Assembly (NCBI RefSeq): GCF_001401155.1
Contig: NZ_LJRO01000192.1
Span: forward strand, 62,001-126,000
DNA length: 64,000 nt
Direction of reading: 5' to 3'
DNA from: Pseudomonas tremae
GTDB taxonomy: Bacteria; Pseudomonadota; Gammaproteobacteria; Pseudomonadales; Pseudomonadaceae
Within the stretch, counting starts at the first letter, position 1. Each line of letters opens with the position of its first letter. The position numbers and the translations under genes are program-made. Under the pieces are notes generated by a model, which saw only the letters and a program-made list of their open reading frames with translations, searched no databases and had not been told where the DNA came from. Shown piece after piece: positions 46,093 through 56,072 of this stretch.

Positions 46093-47532
46093 TTAGTTCC
46101 CCTTGCCAAGATGGTCAATATTGTCGCCATCTTCTGCGCCTTCAACAGCGGCGGAGAGCGGACGGGCCGGTGTGCGTTTCTGGCCAGGACCACCGTCAGG
46201 TACGTGCTCGACGTAGGCTTTCGGCCCTTTGCGGACCAGCCGCATCATGTAGCCCAGACCTGTGCCGAACAGCACGAAGTACACGACCACGAACAACACC
46301 AGGGTGATGCTCATCTGCGCAACGCTGTGACCCGAAGAGGCATCTGCGGTACGCATCAGGCCGTAGACCACCCACGGCTGACGACCGATCTCGGTGGTGA
46401 ACCAGCCCGCCAGGATCGCGATCAGGCCCGAAGGTCCCATCCACAGCGCCATGTACAGGAACGGACGCGAGTTATACAGGGTGCCGCGTTTGCGCAGCCA
46501 GAGGCTCCACAGGCCGGTGAAGATCATCAGCATGCCGAGTGCGACCATGACCCGGAACGACCAGAACACGATCGTCGAATTAGGGCGATCCTCGGGTTTG
46601 AATTCCTTGAGCGCAGGCACTTGCTTGTCGAGGCTGTGGGTCAGGATCAGGCTGCCCAGGTACGGGATTTCCACCGCGTACTTGGTACGCTCTTCCTTCA
46701 TGTCGGGGATGCCGAACAGAATCAGCGGCGTGGGCTTGTCACCCTCGTTTTCCCAGTGGCCTTCGATTGCTGCGATTTTCGCGGGCTGATGCTCGAGCGT
46801 GTTCAGACCGTGGAAGTCACCGACCACTGCCTGAACAGGCGCCACCAGGAGGGCCATCCACATGGCCATCGAGAGCATCTTGCGTACCGCCGGTGTATCG
46901 CGGCCACGCAGCAGGTGCCAGGCGGCGGAAGAACCGACAAAGAACGCAGTTGCCACGAACGCAGCGATCGCCATGTGTGTCAGGCGATACGGGAACGACG
47001 GGTTGAAGATCACGGCGAACCAGTCAGTGGGGATAATCCGACCATCGATGATCTCGAACCCTTGCGGGGTCTGCATCCAGCTGTTGGACGACAGAATCCA
47101 GAAGGTGGAAATCAGCGTGCCGATGGCAACCATCACCGTGGAGAAAAAGTGCAGGTTGCGACCGACGCGATTCCAGCCGAACAGCATCACGCCGAGGAAA
47201 CCGGCCTCCAGGAAGAAGGCGGTCAGCACCTCGTAGGTCAGCAGAGGGCCGGTAACAGCGCCGGCAAAATCAGAGAAGCGGCTCCAGTTGGTGCCGAATT
47301 GATAGGCCATGACCAGCCCGGACACTACGCCCATGCCGAAATTGACGGCAAATATCTTGGACCAGAAGTGGTACAGGTCACGGTAGACATCATCGCGGGT
47401 CTTCAGCCACAGGCCTTCGAGCACAGCCAGATAACTTGCCAGACCAATGGTGATGGCAGGAAACAGGATGTGAAACGAAATCGTGAATGCGAACTGAATT
47501 CGGGCGAGATCGATAGCCTCTAAACCGAACAT
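46093..47532 (-). CDS. cioA: Cyanide-insensitive quinol oxidase subunit I
   Basis: A 479-residue CydA-family protein beginning MFGLEAIDLARIQFAFTISFHI at ATG 47532 with GAGAGGA upstream; an upstream TTG is not used. The heme-ligand histidine is in SFHILFPA (about 20), with the second in TH(M)AIAAFV. The GRQPW motif is in TEIGRQPWVVYG. The Q loop is short, as in CIO-type oxidases, which resist cyanide. Ubiquinol is oxidised and oxygen reduced at the periplasmic side of the inner membrane. Confidence 0.95.
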   Translation of the reverse strand: MFGLEAIDLARIQFAFTISFHILFPAITIGLASYLAVLEGLWLKTRDDVYRDLYHFWSKIFAVNFGMGVVSGLVMAYQFGTNWSRFSDFAGAVTGPLLTYEVLTAFFLEAGFLGVMLFGWNRVGRNLHFFSTVMVAIGTLISTFWILSSNSWMQTPQGFEIIDGRIIPTDWFAVIFNPSFPYRLTHMAIAAFVATAFFVGSSAAWHLLRGRDTPAVRKMLSMAMWMALLVAPVQAVVGDFHGLNTLEHQPAKIAAIEGHWENEGDKPTPLILFGIPDMKEERTKYAVEIPYLGSLILTHSLDKQVPALKEFKPEDRPNSTIVFWSFRVMVALGMLMIFTGLWSLWLRKRGTLYNSRPFLYMALWMGPSGLIAILAGWFTTEIGRQPWVVYGLMRTADASSGHSVAQMSITLVLFVVVYFVLFGTGLGYMMRLVRKGPKAYVEHVPDGGPGQKRTPARPLSAAVEGAEDGDNIDHLGKGN

Positions 47533-47678
47533 AAAACGTTCCTCTCTCAGATGAAACCTGCTGCCGACAACAAGCCAACAGCGATTGCCCCCACGGTAAT
47601 GAGTGCATTTGTTTCTTTTTATGCAGCGTTCTTGAACGAGCAAATGCTGGTCGATTGGTCATCCTGTGCCTTTAAGCA

Positions 47679-47692
47679 ATGACGTAGATCAA
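47679..47692 (-). promoter_or_regulatory. Anr/Dnr-type box upstream of cioA
   Basis: On the minus strand TTGATCTACGTCAT matches the FNR-family consensus TTGAT-N4-(A/G)TCAA with one clear mismatch at the end. It lies about 147 bases before the cioA start. Anr represses cio at low oxygen in P. aeruginosa, so such a site is expected. Confidence 0.55.
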
Positions 47693-47811
47693 TCGACAAT
47701 GAAAGAGTAGTCCTGTTCAGCCCTTTAAGCCGTGTGGTCTATTGTCGCGTGGCGGGATGTCTCACGTGGAGAGCGACGCTCCGCTTCTGTGGGAGCGGAG
47801 GGAGAGGAATT

Positions 47812-47945
47812 GTGTAGGAGCGGACTTGTCCGCGAACTGCCGGGAACCGGCAGCAGGAACGTGAACAGCATCAGGCACAAGCAATGTCGCCCGTTCAGAG
47901 CCGTTTAGCAGCCCGTCGCAGCCGTCGTAACCTCCTGAAGCCCCC
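47812..47945. repeat. Intergenic repeat, second copy (inverted relative to 42058-42175)
   Basis: Carries GTAGGAGCGGAC, GTCCGCGA, TGCCGGGAACCGGCAGCA and further blocks that match the reverse complement of the copy near mscL, in the same order. It is a REP-like family member. Confidence 0.75.
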
Positions 47946-48032
47946 ACGCCCTCCGGGAAGAAGCCCTATCTGCGGGCCTCTCAAGACTCGCTTACAACGA
48001 CGAGCATGGGCGTGGGAACGACAGCCGAAGAA

Positions 48033-50234
48033 TTACAACAGCTTGTCCAGCGTGATCGGAAACTCGCGTATCCGCTTGCCGGTCGCGTGGTAGATGGCGT
48101 TGGCAATAGCTGCCGGTACTCCCACGATGCCGATTTCGCCGACGCCTTTGGAGCCCAGCGCATTGACGATCTCGTCATTTTCTTCGACAAACAGCACGTC
48201 GATGTCACCAATATCAGCGTTCACCGGGATGTGATACTCGGCAAGGCTGTGGTTCATCGGGCGGCCAAGGTCATGGTCAAGCATCGCTTCTTCATGCAGC
48301 GCCATGCCCATCCCCCAGACCACGCCACCCAGAATCTGGCTGCGTGCCATTTTCGGATTCACCACCCGGCCTGCTGCAACCGCGCTGACCACACGGTTCA
48401 CCTTGACGGTGCCCAGATCTTCATCCACCAGCACTTCGACGAATACCGCCGAGTGCGTTGCCGCCGCGTAGGCTTCGCGCTTCTTGTCCGGCTCGGCGTC
48501 CACCTGCACTTCGATCGCGCCATTGGCCTGCGACGCTGCAAGCTCGGCCATCGACAGCACCTGATCACCCAGGTACAGCTTGCCTGCTTCAAAGCGAACC
48601 TGATCTGGCGTGGCAGAGGCGAACTGCGGATGCAGACCTTTGGCCACTTCCAGTACTTTACGCTGCAAGGCCTGACAGGCCTGCTGCACCGCTGTACCCA
48701 CTGAAGACACGGTAAACGAGCCACCTTGCAACGGCGCAGTCGGCAACGACGAATCGCCCAGCAAGAAAGTGACCTTGTCTACATCGACACCCGCAGATTC
48801 GGCTGCGATCTGGGTCATGACAGTGTAAGTGCCTGTGCCGATATCGGTGGTGGCACTGCTAACCACCAGCGAACCGTCTGCTCCCAGACGCGCCTTGGCA
48901 CTGGCTTTCATCTGCATGGCTTCCCAGACACCGCCTGCCATGCCCCAGCCCACCAGTTGGCGACCCTGGCGCATGCTGCGTGGCTCAGGGTTGCGGCGTT
49001 CCCAGCCAAAACGCTCGGCGCCCTGGCTGTAGCATTCGCGCAACTCCTTGCTGGAATAAGGCTTGTCTTCGTTACCATTGCGTTCGGCATAGTTGGTCAG
49101 CCGCAGGCGTACCGGGTCGATCGCCAGCGCGCAGGCCAATTCATCCATCGCGCATTCCAGGCCGATCATGCCCAGTGCAGCGCCCGGCGCACGCATGTCC
49201 AGCGGCGTGAACACGTCCAGCGGCACCAGCTTGTAAGTCAGTTGCACGTTGTCACACTGATAGAGCATGCCGCTCCATTCCACGACGTGCTCGCTGAAAT
49301 CCTCGAAACGCGAGGTCTGGCCGATGGCTTCGTGGCCCACAGCCAGCAGGCGGCCATTGGCAGCAGCACCCAGGCGCAGACGCTGAACAGTACGTGGGCG
49401 GTAACCAAAGGTGAACATCTGCTGGCGAGTCAGGGTAAGGCGTACCGAACGCTTCAAGTGCAGCGCAGCCATCACCGCCAAAGGCAGTTGATACTGCGGC
49501 CGCAAGCCGGAACCGAACGCACCGCCGACAAAGGCAGCCAACACACGAATCTTGTCCTTTTCCAGGCCGAAGACCTTGTGCAGGTAGTCCTGACAGTTCT
49601 GCGTACCCTGGGTCTTGTCGTGGATCTGCAAACTGCCGTCTGCCTGATACAGAACCGTCGAGGCATGCGGTTCCATCGGGTTGTGGTATTCGCTTGGCGT
49701 GCTGTAGGTCACATCGACACTCAGCGCCGAACTTGCCAGCTCACCCTCGAAGTTGCCACGCGGCGGCGGCAGTTCGGCAGGTGCGTCGTACGCGGTATCC
49801 AGCATGGCCTGCAGATCGGTCTGGTGGCTGGCCTGTTCGTACTCGATGCGTACCAGCGAACCAGCGTGTCGCGCCAGCTCCTGGGTGTCGGCCACAACCA
49901 GCGCCAACGGCTGACCGCTGTACAACACTTTATCGTTGTACAGCGGACGGAATGGCGAGCCGTCTGCCGAGTCAGCGTCTTCATAGTTCTCGTCATAGCT
50001 GGCCAGCGAAGGACGATTGGTGTGATCAATTACCGCAACGACACCCGGCACTTTCATGGCTTCGCTGATATCGATGCTGACCACGCGACCGCTGGCGATG
50101 GTGCTGGAGACCACACTGCCGAACAGCAGGCCTTCTTCAGGGTACTCGCCGGCATAACGTGCGCCGCCGGTTACTTTCAGACGACCGTCGACGCGGTCCA
50201 CGGGTTTGCCCATTGGCGAAAATGGCTGGTTCAT
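48033..50234 (-). CDS. paoC: PaoC-like molybdenum-cofactor subunit of aldehyde/xanthine oxidoreductase
   Basis: A 733-residue xanthine-oxidase-family large subunit. Cofactor motifs are GGAFGSGLRPQ, MRAPGAALG and the C-terminal GSKGVGEIG, whose Glu is the active-site base. Length and domain order match PaoC/YagR. It oxidises aldehydes or N-heterocycles by hydroxylation. Its start overlaps the end of paoB by 4 bases. No XdhC/PaoD-type cofactor-insertion chaperone is adjacent; it may be supplied from elsewhere. Confidence 0.88.
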   Translation of the reverse strand: MNQPFSPMGKPVDRVDGRLKVTGGARYAGEYPEEGLLFGSVVSSTIASGRVVSIDISEAMKVPGVVAVIDHTNRPSLASYDENYEDADSADGSPFRPLYNDKVLYSGQPLALVVADTQELARHAGSLVRIEYEQASHQTDLQAMLDTAYDAPAELPPPRGNFEGELASSALSVDVTYSTPSEYHNPMEPHASTVLYQADGSLQIHDKTQGTQNCQDYLHKVFGLEKDKIRVLAAFVGGAFGSGLRPQYQLPLAVMAALHLKRSVRLTLTRQQMFTFGYRPRTVQRLRLGAAANGRLLAVGHEAIGQTSRFEDFSEHVVEWSGMLYQCDNVQLTYKLVPLDVFTPLDMRAPGAALGMIGLECAMDELACALAIDPVRLRLTNYAERNGNEDKPYSSKELRECYSQGAERFGWERRNPEPRSMRQGRQLVGWGMAGGVWEAMQMKASAKARLGADGSLVVSSATTDIGTGTYTVMTQIAAESAGVDVDKVTFLLGDSSLPTAPLQGGSFTVSSVGTAVQQACQALQRKVLEVAKGLHPQFASATPDQVRFEAGKLYLGDQVLSMAELAASQANGAIEVQVDAEPDKKREAYAAATHSAVFVEVLVDEDLGTVKVNRVVSAVAAGRVVNPKMARSQILGGVVWGMGMALHEEAMLDHDLGRPMNHSLAEYHIPVNADIGDIDVLFVEENDEIVNALGSKGVGEIGIVGVPAAIANAIYHATGKRIREFPITLDKLL

Positions 50235-51220
50235 TGGGCGCTCCCTCCTGTTGCGGCGTCGCTCAAGGCACGAATGATCGCGCGGCGGGCCAATCGAACT
50301 TTGAAACCGTTGTGCGCAAGCGGCTGCGCGTCTTCCAGCATGGCGTCAGCCACTGCTGCGAAGTTTTCGCGAGTCACGGGCTTTCCGACCAGCAGGCTCT
50401 CGACAGCTTTGTCACGCCACGGCTTGTGCGCGACGCCGCCCAAGGCAATGCGCACGTCGCGCACCACGCCATTGTCGAGTTCCAGCGCGGCTGCAACCGA
50501 CACCAGTGCAAAGGCGTAGGACTGACGGTCACGAACCTTGACGTAGGCGCTGTTGCTGACAAAGCGCGCCGCTGGCAATTCGACGGCAGTGATCAACTCG
50601 TCGTCTGCCAGTTGGTTGTCACGCTGCGGCGCATCACCAGGCAGGCGATGGAAGTCTGCAAACTCGATGGTGCGTTTGCCGGCGCGGCCTTCAACATGCA
50701 CAACGGCCTCGAGCGCAGCCAGGGCTACGCACATGTCAGACGGGTGAGTCGCCACACAGGCATCACTGGCACCGAGAATCGCGTGAATGCGGTTCAGGCC
50801 ATCGCGGGCCGGGCAACCGGTGCCGGGCTCGCGCTTGTTGCAGGGCACGCCGGTGTCGTAGAAGTAATAGCAACGGGTGCGCTGCAACAGATTGCCGCCG
50901 GTGCTGGCCATGTTACGAAGCTGCGGCGATGCACCTGCCAGTACAGCCTGACTCAACAGCGGATAATGCTGCTCGATCAAGGGGTGATAGGCCAGATCGG
51001 CGTTGCTGACCAGCGCCCCGATCATCAGCCCGCCAGACGCGGTCTCGCTGACTTCACGCAATGGCAGGCCGGTGATATCGATCAAATGCTCAGGCCTGGC
51101 AACGTTTTCCTTCATCAGGTCCAGCAGGTTGGTGCCGCCCGCGATAAACCGTGTGGCCGGCCCGCTCAGATTGACCGCTGCACTGACGTCGGTCGGCTTG
51201 CTGTAGGTGAACGGGTTCAT
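50231..51220 (-). CDS. paoB: PaoB-like FAD subunit
   Basis: A 329-residue FAD-binding subunit beginning MNPFTYSKP at ATG 51220. FAD contacts are FIAGGTNLLDLMK (about 31-43) and ASTGGNLLQR. Four cysteines in RTRCYYFYDTGVPCNKREPGTGC plus a later Cys resemble the extra Fe4S4 insertion of E. coli PaoB. It overlaps paoA by 4 bases (ATGA). Confidence 0.88.
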   Translation of the reverse strand: MNPFTYSKPTDVSAAVNLSGPATRFIAGGTNLLDLMKENVARPEHLIDITGLPLREVSETASGGLMIGALVSNADLAYHPLIEQHYPLLSQAVLAGASPQLRNMASTGGNLLQRTRCYYFYDTGVPCNKREPGTGCPARDGLNRIHAILGASDACVATHPSDMCVALAALEAVVHVEGRAGKRTIEFADFHRLPGDAPQRDNQLADDELITAVELPAARFVSNSAYVKVRDRQSYAFALVSVAAALELDNGVVRDVRIALGGVAHKPWRDKAVESLLVGKPVTRENFAAVADAMLEDAQPLAHNGFKVRLARRAIIRALSDAATGGSAQ

Positions 51221-51747
51221 GCGTTCACCTCCGGCTTGGCTGCGGCATTGTGAAACTGTGGCAGCGCTTCTTCGACGGCAGCAATGATGTTGCTGTAAGC
51301 ACCGCAGCGGCACAGGTTACCGCTCATCAGCTCCTGAATTTCGGCGCGGGTGCTGGCACGACCTTCATTGGCGAGGCCCACCGCCGAGCAGATCTGCCCA
51401 GGGGTGCAATAGCCACACTGAAAGGCGTCATGCTTGATAAACGCTTGCTGCATTGGATGCAGTTGCTCACCGTCGGCCAGGCCTTCGATGGTGGTCAGCT
51501 CAGCGCCGTCGCACATGATCGCCAGCGTCAGGCAGGCATTGATGCGCGTACCATCACGCAGCACGGTACATGCGCCACACTGGCCGTGGTCGCAGCCTTT
51601 CTTGGTACCGACCAGGTCGAGCTGATCTCGCAGCAGATCAAGCAGCGTGGTCCAGGGCAGCACATCAAGCTGACGGAGCTGCCCATTCAGGGTCAGGGAA
51701 ATCGCGTGGGTAGCGAAATCCTGGGGGTTCGGGGTCGTTGCACTCAT
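51217..51747 (-). CDS. paoA: PaoA-like two-[2Fe-2S] subunit
   Basis: A 176-residue iron-sulfur subunit starting at ATG 51747 behind GAGG. The first cluster is bound by CDHGQCGACTVL ... CL and the second by CGYCTPGQIC ... CRCG. E. coli PaoA has a twin-arginine signal; this one begins MSATTPNPQDFATH and lacks it, so the enzyme is probably cytoplasmic. First gene of the paoABC-like operon. Confidence 0.88.
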   Translation of the reverse strand: MSATTPNPQDFATHAISLTLNGQLRQLDVLPWTTLLDLLRDQLDLVGTKKGCDHGQCGACTVLRDGTRINACLTLAIMCDGAELTTIEGLADGEQLHPMQQAFIKHDAFQCGYCTPGQICSAVGLANEGRASTRAEIQELMSGNLCRCGAYSNIIAAVEEALPQFHNAAAKPEVNA

Positions 51748-52012
51748 GGAAACCTCACGGTAGGCGGTCGCTTGGCGCACTTTTTATGCGTCTTAAGGGG
51801 TGGGACTTCGTGAGGTTTGCAACGTTCAGGCTTTCTGGATGAGCGTACTTATCGTCGAAAGACCGTCATCCGCAGGCAGCCATCCCGACAAGCTGCTGGT
51901 ATGATGCGCGGCTTTTTCCGACCCGCAAAAATCGAGCGGGCTGCCCTGCAGTCTGTGCTTTGCTGTTGGAGTCGATCATTCACGACGCACGCCGCGTCAC
52001 GGAGAGCCAGAC

Positions 52013-53308
52013 ATGCTGGAAAGGCTGTTTCAACTCAGGGCACACAACACCAACGTGCGAACCGAGATTCTTGCGGGCGTCACGACTTTCCTGGCGATGG
52101 CTTACATCCTGTTCGTCAACCCGAGCATCCTCGGCGAGACCGGCATGGACAAGGGCGCCGTGTTCGTCGCCACCTGTCTGGCGGCAGCCATCGGTTCGAC
52201 CGTAATGGGCCTGATCGCCAACTACCCGATTGCCCTGGCACCGGGCATGGGCCTGAACGCCTTCTTTACCTACACCGTCGTTCTGCACATGGGCCATAGC
52301 TGGCAGGTGGCGCTGGGTGCAGTGTTCATTTCCGCTGTGATGTTCTTCATCCTGTCGATCTTCCGCATCCGCGAATGGATCATCAACAGCATCCCCCTGC
52401 CCTTGCGCTCGGCGATTGCCGCCGGTATCGGCCTGTTTCTGGCACTGATTGCCCTGCACAACGCAGGCATCGTGGTCAGCAACCCGGCCACCATGATCGG
52501 CATGGGTGATCTCAAGCAGCCTGCTCCGGTGCTTGCCACCCTGGGCTTCTTTCTGATCGTTGCGCTGGACCACCTCAAAGTGCGTGGCGCCGTGCTGATC
52601 GGCATTCTGGCGGTCACTCTGGTTTCCATCGCACTGGGCTTCACGCCCTTCGGCGGCGTTGTGTCGATGCCGCCTTCACTCGCACCGACTTTCATGCAAC
52701 TGGACATTATGGGCGCGCTGGATGTAGGTCTGGTCAGCATCATCTTTGCGTTCCTGTTCGTCGATATCTTCGACAACTCCGGCACCCTGATAGGCGTGGC
52801 CAAGCGCGCCGGGTTGATGGGCAAAGACGGGCACATGCCGAAAATGGGCCGTGCACTTATCGCCGACAGTACCGCTGCAATGGCAGGCTCGCTGCTGGGC
52901 ACCTCGACCACCACCAGCTACATCGAGTCGGCTGCGGGCGTGAGTGCTGGTGGCCGTACCGGCCTGACGGCGGTCGTGGTAGCCGTGCTGTTCCTGTTGG
53001 CACTGTTCTTTGCGCCACTGGCGAGCAGCGTGCCAGCCTTCGCGACGGCCCCGGCTCTGCTGTTCGTGGCAGTACTGATGGCTTCGGGCATGGCTGAAAT
53101 CGACTGGGATGACATCACCGTGGCAGCACCTGTGGTGATCACGGCCCTGGCGATGCCATTCACCTATTCCATCGCCAACGGCATTGCTTTTGGCTTTATT
53201 TCCTGGACCGCAATCAAGCTGCTGTCGGGACGCTGGCGCGAGCTGAATTCGGCGCTGGTGATCCTGTCGATTCTGTTCGTGATCAAGCTGGGCTGGTTCA
53301 ACGCATGA
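52013..53308 (+). CDS. NCS2-type purine permease (AzgA family)
   Basis: A 431-residue membrane protein with about 12-14 helices. The AzgA/PbuG signatures are [27 protein letters not shown] and [22 protein letters not shown]. It imports adenine, guanine or hypoxanthine with protons. Its TGA overlaps the trmA ATG by four bases, an uncommon but evident coupling. Confidence 0.92.
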   Translation: MLERLFQLRAHNTNVRTEILAGVTTFLAMAYILFVNPSILGETGMDKGAVFVATCLAAAIGSTVMGLIANYPIALAPGMGLNAFFTYTVVLHMGHSWQVALGAVFISAVMFFILSIFRIREWIINSIPLPLRSAIAAGIGLFLALIALHNAGIVVSNPATMIGMGDLKQPAPVLATLGFFLIVALDHLKVRGAVLIGILAVTLVSIALGFTPFGGVVSMPPSLAPTFMQLDIMGALDVGLVSIIFAFLFVDIFDNSGTLIGVAKRAGLMGKDGHMPKMGRALIADSTAAMAGSLLGTSTTTSYIESAAGVSAGGRTGLTAVVVAVLFLLALFFAPLASSVPAFATAPALLFVAVLMASGMAEIDWDDITVAAPVVITALAMPFTYSIANGIAFGFISWTAIKLLSGRWRELNSALVILSILFVIKLGWFNA

Positions 53309-54390
53309 GTGTTTCCTTCGACCCTGCGAGCTACGACCGTCAGCTCGAAGAAAAAACCGTCCGCCTGCGCGAGCTGCTGGCACCGTTCGATGCGCCCGAG
53401 CCGCAGGTGTTCGATTCGCCACGCGAGCATTACCGGCTGCGCGCCGAGTTCCGCCTGTGGCGTGAAGATCAGAAACGCTATTACGCGATGTTCGCGCCGG
53501 GCGACAACAAGACGCCGATCCTGCTCGAAGGCTTGCCGATTGCCAGCGAGCGCATCAACGCACTGATGCCAGTGCTGCGTGAACGCTGGGAAGCCAGCCT
53601 GACGCTGAACCACAAGCTGTTTCAGGTGGACTTCCTGACCACTCTGGCCGGCGACGCGATGATCACCCTGTGCTATCACCGCCCGCTGGACGATCAATGG
53701 ATGGCTGAAGCCGAGACGCTGGCAAAAGAGCTGGACGTGAGTGTTATTGGCCGCTCCAAGGGTCAGAAACTGATCATCGGTCACGACTACGTCACTGAAA
53801 AGCTCGACGTCGCGGGCCGCACCTTCAGCTATCGCCAGCCGGAAGGTGCGTTCACCCAGCCTAACGGCACCGTGAACGGCAAGATGCTCAACTGGGCCTT
53901 CGATGCACTGGGCGAGCGGGAAGATGATCTGCTGGAGCTGTATTGCGGCAACGGCAACTTCACCTTGCCACTCGCAACCCGCGTGCGCAAAGTGCTGGCG
54001 ACCGAAATCAGCAAGACCTCGGTCAACGCCGCTCTGAGCAACCTGGATGACAACGGCGTCGACAACGTCACGCTGGTGCGCTTGTCAGCAGAGGAGCTGA
54101 CCGAGGCACTGAACAAAGTGCGCCCGTTCCGTCGTCTGCAGGGCGTGGACCTGAAAAGCTACGATTTCGGCAGCGTCTTCGTCGACCCGCCCCGCGCCGG
54201 CATGGACGCAGACACCTGCGAGCTGACCCGCCGCTTCGAACGCATCCTGTACATCTCTTGCAACCCGGAAACCCTGGCCGCCAACATCGCCCAGTTGCAC
54301 GACACACACCGGGTCGAACGCTGCGCCCTGTTCGATCAATTTCCGTATACCCACCATATGGAATCGGGGGTATTGCTGGTTCGGCGCTGA
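53305..54390 (+). CDS. trmA: tRNA (uracil-5-)-methyltransferase
   Basis: A 361-residue enzyme that makes T54 in the tRNA T-loop. SAM binding is shown by [16 protein letters not shown] (about 210-225), with the catalytic Cys in [15 protein letters not shown] (about 324) and the base Glu in the final HMESGV. It also has DPPRAGMD. Length is typical. It lacks the N-terminal TRAM domain of RlmC/D. Confidence 0.96.
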   Translation: MSVSFDPASYDRQLEEKTVRLRELLAPFDAPEPQVFDSPREHYRLRAEFRLWREDQKRYYAMFAPGDNKTPILLEGLPIASERINALMPVLRERWEASLTLNHKLFQVDFLTTLAGDAMITLCYHRPLDDQWMAEAETLAKELDVSVIGRSKGQKLIIGHDYVTEKLDVAGRTFSYRQPEGAFTQPNGTVNGKMLNWAFDALGEREDDLLELYCGNGNFTLPLATRVRKVLATEISKTSVNAALSNLDDNGVDNVTLVRLSAEELTEALNKVRPFRRLQGVDLKSYDFGSVFVDPPRAGMDADTCELTRRFERILYISCNPETLAANIAQLHDTHRVERCALFDQFPYTHHMESGVLLVRR

Positions 54391-54412
54391 GGCACCTTTG
54401 ACTGTCCGTAAG

Positions 54413-54475
54413 AACACTATCGTGCCCATGCTCCAGCGTGGGCATGCCGCTCCGGATGCTTCGCGTCCGATCTTG
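54413..54475. repeat. REP-like repeat, copy 1 of 3
   Basis: Begins AACACTATCGTGCCCATGCTCCAGCG-type and contains the GCCCA-TGGGC hairpin followed by TCGCGTCCGATCTTG. Related copies are at 57967-58025 and 62685-62746. Confidence 0.75.
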
Positions 54476-54621
54476 ACTACGCAGCGCAAGTTTGTGGCAT
54501 GACAGCGTCGCGCAGAGCCGAATCAGTGAATCGCGAAACTGTCAGATTATTTATTAGCTTCCTATCGATACGCTGAGGTATAAACCGAAAAGTGAATTAG
54601 CCGCTTCGATGGGATCCAGTC

Positions 54622-55908
54622 TTGAGCTCCGAGTCCTCCACGCCTTCTGCCCCGGCCAAGCTGTCCAGCCAGCCCGGTTTCATCAGTTTTATCCTGTCAC
54701 GCCTGATGGCGGTGTTTGCCATGCAGATTCAGGCGGTGGTCGTCGCATGGCAGGTTTATGACATGACCCGCGAGCCGATGGCGCTTGCGTATGTCGGCCT
54801 GGCTCAGTTCATCCCCATGTTGCTACTGTTGATGCCCGCCGGAGATCTGATCGACCGTTACAACCGCAAAGTCATCCTGATGATCAGCTGGAGCGTGCAA
54901 GCGGTCTGCGGTGTCATTCTCTTCGTGTTCTCGGCGCTCAAACTGCAAGACCTGCGGCTTATCTATGGCGCGCTGATGCTCTACGGCTGCGCCCGCGCCT
55001 TCACAGGCCCGGCTCTGCAAAGCCTGCTGCCGCAAATCGTCCCGCGAGACCAGTTGCCCTCGGCCATCGCCACCAACAGCGTGATCATGCGCTGCTCGAC
55101 CGTTGGCGGTCCGTTGATAGGCGGCTACCTCTACTGGCTGGGCGGTGCCGAACTGACCTATTCAGTGTGTGTCGCGGCGTTCATCGCAGGCGTTCTGTTG
55201 CTGGCTCCGGTTGCCACGCCCTTTGCCGGCAAGCCGATGGAGCTGGGTTCAAGTGCATGGGGACGATTCACCGCGGGCATCGCCTTCATCCGCTCGCGGC
55301 CGATTATTCTTGGCACCATTTCGCTGGACCTGTTCGCCGTGCTGCTGGGCGGCGTGGTGGCCTTGCTGCCGATCTACGCCCATGAAGTGCTGAACCTCGG
55401 GCCGCAGGGGCTGGGCATGCTGCGTGCGTCAATGAGCCTGGGCGAGCTGGGGGTCGGCATTTACCTAAGCATGCGCCCGCTACAGCGCAATGTCGGCATG
55501 ACGATGTTTCTCGCTGTCGGGCTGTTCGGTGTGGCGAACCTGGTGTTTGCCCTGTCCACGCTGTTCTGGCTGTCATGCCTGGCGCTGCTGGTCGCGGGCG
55601 CAGCGGACATGGTCAGCGTATTCATTCGCTCGGCGCTGGTGCAGTTCTCGACCCCCGACAACATGCGCGGGCGGGTCAACGCAGTAAACATGCTGTTCAT
55701 CGGCTCCTCCAATGAATTGGGCGAATTCCGGGCTGGCACCAGTGCCTCGCTGATAGGCGCGATTCCCGCTGCGATCATGGGCAGCGTGTGCACGCTGGGC
55801 GTGGTCGGCGCCTGGATGACGTGCTTCAAATCACTGCGTCAGGTCGATCGCTTTGCCGATGCCTCACCTCCAGACTTGCAAACGGCGCAGCCCGTAAAAC
55901 AGGCCTGA
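54622..55908 (+). CDS. MFS transporter (EntS-like)
   Basis: A 428-residue membrane protein with 12 predicted helices. It starts with TTG 54622; no in-frame ATG is near. The MFS motif-A equivalent is DLIDRYNRKV (about 75-84). The sequence resembles the EntS/enterobactin-exporter group of permeases, which often act as exporters of siderophores or drugs. No siderophore genes lie nearby, so the substrate is open. Confidence 0.8.
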   Translation: MSSESSTPSAPAKLSSQPGFISFILSRLMAVFAMQIQAVVVAWQVYDMTREPMALAYVGLAQFIPMLLLLMPAGDLIDRYNRKVILMISWSVQAVCGVILFVFSALKLQDLRLIYGALMLYGCARAFTGPALQSLLPQIVPRDQLPSAIATNSVIMRCSTVGGPLIGGYLYWLGGAELTYSVCVAAFIAGVLLLAPVATPFAGKPMELGSSAWGRFTAGIAFIRSRPIILGTISLDLFAVLLGGVVALLPIYAHEVLNLGPQGLGMLRASMSLGELGVGIYLSMRPLQRNVGMTMFLAVGLFGVANLVFALSTLFWLSCLALLVAGAADMVSVFIRSALVQFSTPDNMRGRVNAVNMLFIGSSNELGEFRAGTSASLIGAIPAAIMGSVCTLGVVGAWMTCFKSLRQVDRFADASPPDLQTAQPVKQA

Positions 55909-56072
55909 CCGCAGCAGGCATCCGGAAAACACAAACGCCGCCTTAACCGGGCAGAACCAATCTGCCCGCCATACCTCTATACTCTCGCATTCTGCACAGC
56001 GCTGATCGGACAGCCGCAATGGCCAGCCCTATCAGCAGCAACACTCATTGCAAGAAAAAAGAGGGATCCGAC

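Larger units (their letters stand above)
47533..48032. other. Upstream region of cioA with repeat copy
   Basis: 500 bases holding the cioAB promoter, an Anr-box-like site and the second copy of the intergenic repeat. I see no gene. Confidence 0.5.

Noticed and set aside
45751..47523. Plus-strand open frame of 590 codons opposite cioA and cioB
   Set aside because: It is antisense to two intact oxidase genes, rich in His, Gln and Arg as expected from reading GC-rich Pseudomonas genes backwards, and has no family motif.
48726..50519. Plus-strand open frame of 597 codons opposite paoC
   Set aside because: Antisense shadow of the molybdenum subunit, with no ribosome site or domain.
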